Below are positions 14,126 through 24,500 of a DNA stretch of 64,000 bases, piece after piece. Origin of the DNA: Trichoplax adhaerens (lineage: Eukaryota > Placozoa > Uniplacotomia > Trichoplacea > Trichoplacidae). A program made the position numbers and the translations under genes. Numbering within the stretch: the first letter of the stretch is position 1; each line of letters opens with the position of its first letter. Location of the stretch: assembly GCF_000150275.1 (NCBI RefSeq), contig NW_002060948.1, forward strand, positions 2,092,712-2,156,711, read 5' to 3'. The notes below the pieces were generated by a model, which worked only from the letters and a program-made list of their open reading frames with translations, did not search any database and had not been told where the DNA came from.

Positions 14126-14840
14126 AAAGCATAATTTTATTGCTGTGTTGGCCATTAATAATGTTTTAATATTACAGATATTACTGTACGTTACTTGATT
14201 AAGCAAGGCACAAGCTACAGTAATTATTATACGTAGACAAAGCTGGTAATCTACTTCGCAGCATAGAGCACATTTTGCAGATACGTACCAGTGTGTGCAC
14301 GTGGTTTTGTGAAATAAATCGCTGCCTTGTGCAGTATGTAGATTTTAAGAGTCTCAGATCACATTTCAGAGTTGGAAAGAATGAACATTTGGCAGACCTT
14401 TCATTGTGCAAACAGTTGCAAATCCTCCCTCAGAAGTCCGAACCAACAAATTGTGATTCAATGTCGACCAACCATGCCAATTACTGTATTCGCTGTACGT
14501 ATAACTTATGAGTTCTATGAATCACACTTTTCCACCTTTATGTGCACAGTGCTGGCAATCACGACACTTTATTGGCAAATATTGTCGCCTATTAAAGCAG
14601 TATTTGCCTGTAAAGGTACAAAATGAAGTGTGAATGAGTGATCGTAAAGGGTTCATGACGTCAATATTCAACAATAGTGACAAGATTCTTAATGATATTA
14701 TCGAATATTGCTATGTGTTGATTGTTGATTATTCGTCTCCTTTTTACGTTCAACTCGTATACATCCTGTACTGCTTTATAACATTACTGAGCCCGTCTAT
14801 CGACACACTTATGAGTGGAAATTTTGGGGATCGCAACTAA
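14126..14840. other. Intergenic; short ORF 14508-14633
   Basis: No recognised gene. A 41-codon frame (14508-14633, +) encodes a short basic peptide with a C-x2-C, then H and C pattern ('LCAQCWQSRHFIGKYC'). It could be a stray exon or chance. Confidence 0.3.
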
Positions 14841-15155
14841 TACGCACGAAGAAGCAGAGGTCAACTAGACCATACCGAATCAACCTTTAATTTTATGTGG
14901 TAAAAAATATTATCTATTAGCTATTACTGAAATATCATCTTGTTATGGTAAATTGCGACATCGTCCAGTATACGATAAAATTTTTCAACATAGAGTTGAT
15001 ACACACGAAGAAGTAGTGGTCTACTAGAACATACCGAATCAACCTTTAATTTTATGTGGTCAAAAATATCTACTAGCTATTACTGAAATATCATCTTGTT
15101 CTAGTAAATTCGACATCGCCCAATATACGATAAACTTTTCAACATAGAGTTGATA
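14841..15155. repeat. Tandem duplication, two ~157-bp copies
   Basis: Copy 1 is 14841-14999 and copy 2 is 15000-15155. Both start TAC(G/A)CACGAAGAAG, contain CATACCGAATCAACCTTTAA and end AACATAGAGTTGATA. The pair lies about 380 bp before the KNL2 start. Confidence 0.93.
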
Positions 15156-15537
15156 GCAGACGATCACTTTAGACGCTTAACTAATATTATCATTATTGTT
15201 CACTCTCAAGAGCTATTTATGTGTCCTATTAAAGTGTGTAACTATGACTGAAGGTTTTTTAGTTTAGTCACATTCAATTTTTAATTATTTGATTAAAAGT
15301 ACGTTCAAAATATTTTTAATATGGTATGTAACCAAACCTCAGTATTCAAGAATATGATTATAAAATTATTGAACTACGGCTTTAACAAAGGTAGAAATAC
15401 TTTGTTGTAATTCTTCCATTAGTTAGATATTGATTCTGTAACAATAACATCAATCATTTAATCGATGTTAAAATTCATCCTAGCTAAGTTTTATCATGCT
15501 TGCGATCGTTTTCTAGAGCTGGGATAAATATAAGAAG

Positions 15538-18500
15538 ATGGATCTGTCTTCCTCATCGCCCCTATCAACTAATCATTTGGCATTGTCTCATTTTGACGAT
15601 TGTAATCGTCAAAATGAGTCAATACCAAATGATATACTAGTATCAGAAAAGACTGATTGTGGTGCAGTTCACTGCACTTATGCTCATACTTTATCAGATT
15701 CCGATGAAGACGTTGTAATAGATGATTTGGATAATTGTGATCAAAAAGATAGCCTGGATAGTATTACGATATCTCCACCGAATGTATCACTTACTGAAAT
15801 ATGTCAAAAATTGGCGGCACGTCTATCAAATGTTGATAGTTCCGGTTCCATGTATACTGACGCATATGAAGATGAAATAGTTAAGGAATCCCCATTGAAT
15901 TCTGGTATTGGAATGAAATTAGAAGATAGGATGATACTCCCAAAAGCTGATGTCGTCCTACACAGCGATAAGGAAAGGTAATCTTGATATACTTTGCTTG
16001 ATAGATTTAGTTATCTTATGACTTACACACTCACCTACAATGAAGTCTTATTTATTGCATGTACGCCACATTTAGTAGTGAAATAGTTTGTAATACAATT
16101 TGTAAGTTTCAGTCACTCGACTTAGCGGAGTATGTTACAAAGGAGCTAACCTTTGACAACTCCAATCACTTGCGCGTACTATATGTTTCTAAATAAGCTA
16201 AGAGCTACATGAACAACTACAACGCTTCATTCTTCCCATTAATCATTAATGGAACAATTGTATAGTCCTGCAAAACAAAAAAAGAAGCAAATGAAGACTA
16301 AAAGTACGGTAAACAAATTACCATCGAACAGAAAAAGAGGCAGACCAAAGGGGTCTGTTAAATCAAAAGTTTCACCAAGAAATACAAGTAATACCTTTCA
16401 TAGGAAGGGTGTGTAATTAATTCATTTATCCAATCAAATGACTTTCCCACTCTAATATAATAATGATTTAGATTGCTTTTCAATTTTCGTAAATTATACC
16501 AGCAACCAATATTGAATCGTGTGATGAGCCACAATCGAAGAATGTACGTTGTGTAAGATAAAGTTTGTATTTACCTTGATAGTGTACTTCTCGTATTAAA
16601 TATTGAGAATTGACCAAGTCCCACGTTCCTTTGATATTTCCGTATAACTTTAAAATTACTTTAACTTAGTACTGATATTTGCAATTTCAATTTATGACCC
16701 AGGTAACACGAAGTGGACGCAAGATTATTCCACCCTTGGATTATTGGAGAGGTGAAAGAATAAGAGAAGTGTGCGGTGAAGTAAGAGTTTCCGTAGGATC
16801 TAAACCCAGCGCTCAAATTCATTTCATTAATTATTCCAAGGTAATATTTTGCTTTACAAGTGACGATCGTAAATTGCGATATATCGTTAAAAATATCTGT
16901 GACTACATATATTAGAGATGGTTTTATGCTTTTTTCTACGTATATATTCAAAATGTGTAGTTAGATCGTTCGATATAATATACATACGAATCTTAACTCA
17001 GTACAATGGCTAAATTAATCGTTTAATTACAAATTTATTTGCTCATGGAACATAATCCTATATATTTATTTCCTTACTTTGACTTTTAGAAAAATGGAAA
17101 TGGAAATAGTACACCTACAGAAAGCGACTTTCCTAATAAACAGCGTAGAACTGCAAGTATATTCCTTAGAATTATTGTTATTTATTTATAAAAGATTTTT
17201 GCCAGTTTGAAGATATATACAATATTTTTTTATGTTTCTAAAAAGATATGAATAACCACATTAGAATTAAGATTTTTGTAAAAAATTAGGGTAGATACCT
17301 TGTCATGAACAATTAATATCACTGTAGCATATTAATCTACTACAATAATTATACCACGTGTTTTGCAGTTTACAGTGTATTATGAAACTACCTAAACAGA
17401 TTTGTTAACTAATAGTACTAGTACTCCAAATAATATCTTCTCTTCCTACTCTCAAATAGAGCGTAGATCTTCACAAACAACATGGTCTAAAGATAGGCTA
17501 AATTTATTATACAGGTATAATTTTCGAATTTGTATTAATTACGGATGTAGTTCATTTTTGCATTCATGGCCTGCAGAATAAATATATAGCCAATGCGAAC
17601 TAGTATACTGTAATGCTTTCGATTTTCAATTTAATAATTATCAATTTTTAATTTTCCTTGCCTAATAGTTGTGCTGCAGATGTATGTCCTTCTACAGCAC
17701 GCTATTGGCAAAAGGTGGCTAAGCGCGTTGGCAATTGTACCGCTGATGAATGTAGAAAACTCTATCAAGACAAATTTTCTAGAGAAAACTATAAAAAGTC
17801 TAATAAAGCAGCGAGCAAGTTAACAAGTTAGTAACGCAAAAAATTTACACTTGTCTATAGACGAGGCTATAAGAAATTTATTGATATCTTGTAATTGCAG
17901 ATTTAAAGAAGGGCCGAAAAGGAGTGCGAAGGATATTGAACGAACAAGCAAAGGACCACGAAGATGACCTCTTCGAATCATCACCTTACCGTAACAGTAA
18001 ATCATTGAAAGTAAGTGCTAATTGAGCAGACTGTAAAATTTTTGCTGTAACCTATGAAATCATACACTTACAATACTTTTTTATCATATCCCTCGCGTTA
18101 TTAGCTTCAGTTATCAGATAGTTTAGATGAAACTGATGGTGACGAAAAATGTATTAAAAATCAAAAAAACGAGTCTTCGGATATAGAGAAAAGTAATTCA
18201 TTAAATGATAGCTTATGCTTGCTGGAACCTGTTAATAGGTATGTCTATATAACACTATCATCACGCTAATTTCAGCTCATGATCAATTATTGAATTTCAA
18301 TTCTGTTCTTACTGTTATAGAGATAAAATAGACACATATATACATAAAATTAAACACGGTCGTAAAGGAAGACGTCGGAAAATATTGCCACTGAAGGTAC
18401 TGTATGTACCTGTAGTTTTCGTTGAGTATAGTACCTATAGCATTCGCTTTACTGAATCTCTTGCTATTCAGTTAGTAAAAATATATTGGATATGAAATGT

Positions 18501-18651
18501 TTTGAATCGATTTTTTTCCTTATTATAGAAGAAGTTGACTTATCCGAAAAAAATCTCTAAAGCGCGAGATATTAAATATGTATTCGATCAGCCGTCATCA
18601 TCAAATAGCGATATTGAAGAAGATAGTTACTTTGATGATGATGATGAATAA
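15538..18651 (+). CDS. knl2: KNL2/M18BP1-like centromere protein
   Basis: Eleven exons in consistent phase: 15538-15977, 16266-16387, 16503-16552, 16703-16840, 17090-17156, 17400-17514, 17669-17826, 17901-18010, 18111-18238, 18321-18396 and 18529-18651; 508 residues. KNL2/M18BP1 recruits the Mis18/HJURP machinery that loads CENP-A at centromeres. Visible parts: acidic N-terminus, AT-hook 'RKRGRPKGS' (about 169-177), CENP-C motif 'RSGRKIIPPLDYWRGERI' (about 207-224) and SANT/Myb domain about 300-350 ('TWSKDRLNLLY', 'ARYWQKVAKRVG', 'DECRKLYQDKF'). Next comes 'DHEDDLFESSPY', like the segment after SANT in vertebrate M18BP1, and then an acidic tail (DDDDE). No SANTA domain was found before the CENP-C motif. 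The frame stays open 5' of the ATG back to a possible acceptor at about 15514, so an upstream exon remains possible. Confidence 0.88.
15573..15632. repeat. 60-nt near-perfect inverted repeat inside KNL2 exon 1
   Basis: The left arm 15573-15601 and right arm 15604-15632 pair at 27 of 29 positions across a 2-nt centre (GT). The innermost 15 bp are perfect (CTCATTTTGACGATT / AATCGTCAAAATGAG). It is fully coding. Confidence 0.95.
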
Positions 18652-19811
18652 GGAGGATAGCATCAATTTTACACATGCTTAGTTGTTTCAACTGTATTTC
18701 TTGTAACATTGAACGATGTAAATAACTTTAAGGTTGTTATAATAATTTATTTATAATTTAGCATGAGAACACTATAGAAATATACATTTTCGTTTATGAA
18801 TTGTACAGTCTGCATTATGCACTTGGATCTTGTTTTGGGCACGACATTCTGCCTTACATTCGAATCAATTTTTGTTAATAAATATCCATGATACTGTCTA
18901 TCAGGTGGCGGTAATTAAAGCGAGAGTATAAATCTTGTCGATAGCTGGTATGACATGATTTATGAAAAAATTATGCCAAACATTAAAATTATGATTCTTA
19001 TACTTACGGACTGTATTATTCTCGTATTAAGAATAACTCTTAAATGTGTAATTTTTAGACATTTTTATATTCTATGGCCTATATAGCATGATACAAATTT
19101 TGAACAGTTACTATTTACAATCAATTGATATAAGAGTTGATCTAAATCGATCTCACCTCCTACTGTACCTAGTGGCAGTATAGTAGTTCATTGGCAACTG
19201 TCTTGGTTGAAATTACTATGCCATACGATGTTGTAACTTATACGTAGCATACGACTAACAAAGTTACGGTGTACAACACTTACAGCCTATAATACAAGTA
19301 GTACTCGTACAGTCAAAATACAATGTATTACCATCGCTAATAGCTAATGCATGGCTTAAAAATTAGCATTTGGCCGTACTTTCTTCATGCTTGGCTTGAA
19401 GATAAATAAAAAGATGGAGTTTGTAACCAGCATGCGGCATATGAAATGGTAACTTGCATACTATGTACACTTGTACAGTATATACGCGTCTAGATGTATT
19501 AGAAATATCTTAGGAAGAATTACATTTTGTATATCCCGGATGTCAAAAATGTATATAGCAGTAAAAGCAGTATACAAAATAGGCGTATAACTACATCCCA
19601 CGATTGTGGCGCTATCTTCACAAACTGCATTATACAGCAATAAACTACCGATCGATGGATAATTAACCATATCATTATGAATACAAGTTTATTTTATACT
19701 GTGAGTAGAGAATAATTTGTAACTTGCTACAAGATTGCCCTTGATCCAATTTAAATGGCAATTTCTATACATATTACAGGCTGCAGGGTGATACTGAATC
19801 GTTGCATTGCA
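18652..19811. other. Intergenic, KNL2 to SDHAF1
   Basis: AT-rich; holds the 3' regions of two convergent genes. AATAAATATCC near 18879 could be a KNL2 polyadenylation signal. Otherwise nothing recognised. Confidence 0.4.
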
Positions 19812-20054
19812 TTATCTTATGGTGGTGATATCATCCAGATGAGTCTTGCTGAGTAGCTGCAATTGCTTTTTCCCTCGGCGTAGTAAATATTCAATGTGCA
19901 TGATATTATGACGTTGGATATTATTATTTTTCCTAAATTCGTTTTTGATGAGAGCAGTTGCACCAGGTCTTTGCTTACTTGCTTTCAGCATGCTTCTATA
20001 TAGGCGTAAAACTTGTTTCTGTAGATTGCTATGCTTAACAAACTTTGAACTCAT
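19812..20054 (-). CDS. sdhaf1: SDHAF1-like succinate dehydrogenase assembly factor (LYR protein)
   Basis: Single-exon frame of 80 residues starting at the ATG 20052-20054. SDHAF1 is a mitochondrial matrix LYR-motif protein that helps insert iron-sulphur clusters into the SDHB subunit of complex II. The LYR motif is at 'LQKQVLRLYRSML' (about residues 11-23). It is followed by 'KPG'-like 'RPGATALIKNEFRKN' and the family-specific block 'IEYLLRRGKKQLQLLS' (about 53-68), which closely resembles the human 'IEYLYRRGRRQLQLL'. Human SDHAF1 is 115 residues because of a long C-terminal tail that is absent here. The frame is open three codons further 5' but without an ATG. Other LYR proteins fit less well because they lack the IEY-RRG block. 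Confidence 0.92.
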   Translation of the reverse strand: MSSKFVKHSNLQKQVLRLYRSMLKASKQRPGATALIKNEFRKNNNIQRHNIMHIEYLLRRGKKQLQLLSKTHLDDITTIR

Positions 20055-20380
20055 GGCTACCACTTACCCCTTCGTCAAGTTGATTCTATATTATAATAAA
20101 AATGTGATGCTTGAATCAAGTTGCGGATTAAGTGCAATAGATTGCAACGCGTAGTACGCACTCCAATAATAAATGTAACCTAAGAGTATGCCTGCACGAA
20201 TGCTTGTCTCCAGCTGTAGAAGAACTTCTGAAGAAGGATGTTTTCTGCCCGAAATCACTGCCAGCTGCATACTGTACGCCTACAGTAAATAGTATACTAC
20301 TGTAGGCTTAGCTCAGTTGGTAGTTGGCAGTAGCTAGTAGTACTGTAAAGTGAGTAAGAGTACACTGTTCTGTAGAGTAA
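20055..20380. other. Spacer upstream of SDHAF1
   Basis: Contains TACTGTA/TACAGTA pieces (20270-20345) and a stretch resembling a tRNA A box (20303-20325) without a B box. Nothing else is recognised. Confidence 0.4.
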
Positions 20381-21030
20381 TGGTCGCTAAATCGGTTGGA
20401 TTTTGCCTTATTTAAAATCAGCGATTGATCATAGAAGGTCTCTAGTCGACACTATCGCCATTTTATGTCATTTGTGTCAGCATCGGCAGCATGCAATGGG
20501 GTTCATTTTGATCTGTGTACAGGCAAGTAGTGGTCGCTAAATCGGTTGGATTTTGCCTGTAAAATCAACGATTGTTCGAACAGGTCGACACTATCGCCAT
20601 TTTATGTCATTTGTGCTGTAAAGTAGTGGTCGCTAAATCGGTTGGATTTTGCTTGTAAAATCAGCGATTGATCATAGAGGGTCTCTAGTCGACACTATCG
20701 CCATTTTATGTCATTTGTGTCAGCATCGGCAGCATGCAATGGGGTTCATTTTGATCTGTGTACAGTAGAGTAGTGGTCGCTAAATCGGTTGGATTTTGCC
20801 TGTAAAATCAACGATTGTTCGAACAGGTCGACACTATCGCCATTTTATGTCATTTGTGTCAGTATCGGCGGCATGCAATGGGGTTCATTTTGATCTGTGT
20901 AGAGTAGAGTAGTGGTTGCTAAATCGGTTGGATTTTACCTGTAAAATCAACGATTGTTCGAACAGGTCGACACTATCGCCATTTTATGTCATTTGTGTCA
21001 GCATCGGCGGCATGCAATGGGGCTCATTTT
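20381..21030. repeat. Five-copy array (96-150 bp spacing)
   Basis: TGGT(C/T)GCTAAATCGGTTGG begins at 20381, 20531, 20627, 20774 and 20913. Full units run into GACACTATCGCCATTTTATG and a GGCATGCAATGGGG(T/C)TCATT block; the second unit is truncated. Most units contain a GATTTT-gcctgt-AAAATC hairpin. Two sequence subtypes (with 'GATCATAGA(A/G)GGTCTC' or 'GTTCGAACAGG') alternate for the first four copies. Confidence 0.95.
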
Positions 21031-21575
21031 GAACATATGGAACTATGGACTACTAAATTACATGTAGTAGTCTATAACTGATTACAGGTTCCTCGATGTA
21101 CAAAGTAAATGCAACTGATATTTCGAAAGTGCCACTATTGCACGAACAGTACTGAATGTCCAAAAAGATTGCAAATGCTTCTTTCTATTAGGCATAGTGG
21201 ATTTGCACTAGTCCACAACTGATCATAGATTGGCTGCAAAATAACCATCGAGTTACGTAGTGTGGATATTTCCAAAGTGCAAAGATTCAATGAGGAGCTC
21301 TATGACCCAACAGTCAATCCAGACCATTACCCCTATGATGTCGACATACTGTAGGCAAGCTAAAAAGACAATCCGTCGTGGAAAGCCGCCTAAACACTTT
21401 TTCCAAACAGCCATCAGTCTACCGGCGGCAGGTAGTCCGGCAGTCCAACATGAATTAATGCTATAATTAACATAGAAAGTAGACAAACTGTTAGTGCATC
21501 ATTTCCGCCACAAAGCAGCCCAACAATAGTCTCTATTCTATCCAGTAGACTATTTTGAAGACTTTACAGCATGAC
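21031..21575. other. MACROD upstream region
   Basis: Overlapping frames occur on both strands at 21253-21486 but match no family. A small inverted repeat, GACTACTA/TAGTAGTC, lies at about 21046-21072. Confidence 0.35.
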
Positions 21576-24500
21576 ATGGCTGCATGGTACCGCTACCGAG
21601 TCTTGTCCAACATAGCATATGGACTCCTATGGGCTATTGGGCGTAGTACTCGATCCTTCAAGTACTGTAGACGGAAAGGATGCCCAGTCATGACTGAGTG
21701 GATTTCGACTGGACGGAGACAACCAGCTGCAAATCACTTGGCCACTCAATCCACTCGAGCTATGAAAACTTCTTCTACTAAAAATAGCGCAAATCAAGGC
21801 AGTAAATCTATCCAAGATCATTTTACGCCATTGGCACGCCAAAGTAGTCAGAAAGGAGAAGATGACTTCGATTCTATTTCACGAGGTGTTCAAATTGAAT
21901 AGACACTAGCTAGACAAGCATTATTAACACATCGATCCTTACTCGTACGCCTGCTACTTAGACCCATACAGTATTCTTCTTTTCCATGGCCGATATGTTG
22001 ATAGGCGGCGTGATTAAGTGATTTATTATTATCATCGATCTTCTCGTCATTAGTCACTGGAATGGCGATACTCTTTGCCTACTTGACTTAAATTTTACTT
22101 CATTTAATATCTTACAGCAACAGGAGATGACAATAGAAAGCGTTCATTAGACTATTCTACTTTGACTGTCATGGAGAAACGCAAGCATTATCGATGTGGT
22201 GATCAATATATCACCATGGAAAAGCTGATGCCATGGTCTAAAGATGGTCCTAGTTTTGCAATGTTGCGCAAATGTAAGTTTTCCATCTTAACGTAATCGT
22301 GCATTATAGTTTTGCTTTAATGCTTGATAAACTAGAAAACCATAAGAACATGGATGATCAGGATGGTAGTAGGATATCTTCCAACCCGAGCATACATATT
22401 AGATTGCTTATTGATTCAATTAATTAAAAGTGAAAGTCCAATCATCATCCAAGGATGAAATTTAGATGGCCTTGCTACCCTTTTCATATCGACTCTGTCA
22501 GCGATTAGTTAGCAATCATCATCAACAATAAGAATGCAAACTAATGACTCTCCTTGTTACTACTTGTAAACCCTACTCGCTTGATTATGATAAAAGACAT
22601 ATGTAATGGCGAAGTCATACATTAGATCCAAGACTATATAGGATAACGATCACACGCGATATGCAGATGATTCAGAATAACGTTTAGCTTTATTGCAAGG
22701 ATACGCAGATAGCGATGTAACATCTGCATGGTATTATATCAGAAGCAATACTATTTAGTAGTCTTATTCTGTACTTAGGCTTTGGTACATCTACTCTGCA
22801 ACTACAGTGCTTCGTATTAAATTAATCATAGTCCTTGCCTACTTTACATAGTCGATATTACTACACATATCATAACATATGTACGATATCATCTCTTAGT
22901 GCATACGATTGTCGTACTCTCTTTTTTCATGAGTACATCTAATGATGCAAGCTTACCGAACGTTTAAATACTTCTTGATAGCTATACAAGTAGTTTATGA
23001 ATAATACGTTACACACGCAGACCTATTAAAACTCGCCATGTTTTAATAAATACTTGTAGCTAAGTTGACAACACATATCATAGCATCAAAATCGATCGAA
23101 GGATAGTAGTGGATATAACACATGCATGTACTGTACATTGTACAATTAGCAAGTGATGCAACTCTGTAAAAGTACAGTGTAGTCTTTCCTCGAGTTCACA
23201 ACCAAGAAGTTAAACTCATTCAATATGATAGTTGCAACAGATTGAAAGGATAGACTAGATGATATGTCATCAGTTTGAACAACTTTCCACTTGGATACCT
23301 ACACGTATAGACAGAAATAGAACATGAATTAATGACAATACCGAGTTTGAAATACTCTAGGCCAAGCACCAATATTGTACATATTACAAAAGTATCATCT
23401 ATCAGTATGGCACAATATGCTGTAAGGATGATGAAGACCATCAGTGGCTTGGTATTTCGTTATTCAACTAATTAATCAATAGGATTTTCAAGGAGAAATT
23501 GGCTTGAAATATCAATCACTTTCTCGATCAGCCTACTTGAAATACTTTTAGTACATCAAGATGATTTCAATCCCTTCTCCTACCTCATTAAATTCTCTCA
23601 TCTTGAATGCAAACAATTGATCACAATAACACATGTAGGGCTACTAAATTCATGGCAGTACCCATATGTAATTAATAGTACACACACACACATTTACTCC
23701 TATCTTGATGGAATGATTGTCTTATTAAGGGTTATAAAAATGCAAGAGTACACTTATGATAGTTTCCTTTGCACTGAATTAAAATGATAACAATCACTTG
23801 CATATCGATGGCCTTCTTCTTATGTCATTTCATCTCCATATCCTATGACAACAGTCCAATATTTTTACATTGATCTATTAAAGGTAAATTGTGATCTCCT
23901 ATCCAACCTTGTCAATGCTATATTGTACACTCACCTTGAAATTATTTAGCTAGCCAGGCTATTTGCTTAGCAAGAGAATAATGATAGTATTGATAAAATG
24001 AAATGATTGTATACCATACTTTGAAGTACATACAAGCATTGAAATGCTACTTTCAAAACAACTTATTTGCTATACAAATGAGACGATGCTAAAAGTCAAT
24101 ATCTAAAGGGAGGACATTACAATCTTGTAGTAAACCTGTGATGAAAAAAAAGTGTTGTCAATGTAAATGAAATAGTCCATTCTATACACCAATGTTAGCA
24201 AATTTCTCTCCATCCATATTAATTATTTATAATTATTATCCAATGTCTATTGATACAGTATGTTGTGTGAACTAGATGGTCTGCATCAATTATTTGTCCA
24301 ATTAATACAAAGTCGCTTAACAGCTGCCTTTAATCGATATGGTATTTTTTCAATAGTAGTTAACAAGCTGTGGTTAGAACTCAGTCAAATAGCCTCATCC
24401 TTGACAACCATTAATTGTATATGGAATTCTCTATTTAACGGAGTTATAATAATATTATGAATATCGTTACTTATTATCGATGATATAACCCTTAGGCTTA

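Noticed and set aside
16661-16951. Minus-strand frame across KNL2 exon 4
   Set aside because: The opposite strand encodes the CENP-C motif exon with correct splice sites; this is its antisense shadow.
20303-20375. tRNA-like start GGCTTAGCTCAGTTGGTAG
   Set aside because: It matches a tRNA A box, but no GGTTCRANYC B box or acceptor stem follows within 90 bases.
20381-21030. CRISPR array
   Set aside because: Repeats of about 100-150 bp in direct contact, no short repeat-spacer pattern, in a eukaryotic genome; it is an ordinary tandem array.
21253-21486. Overlapping frames on both strands, possibly a transposase relic
   Set aside because: Neither frame shows catalytic motifs or terminal repeats.
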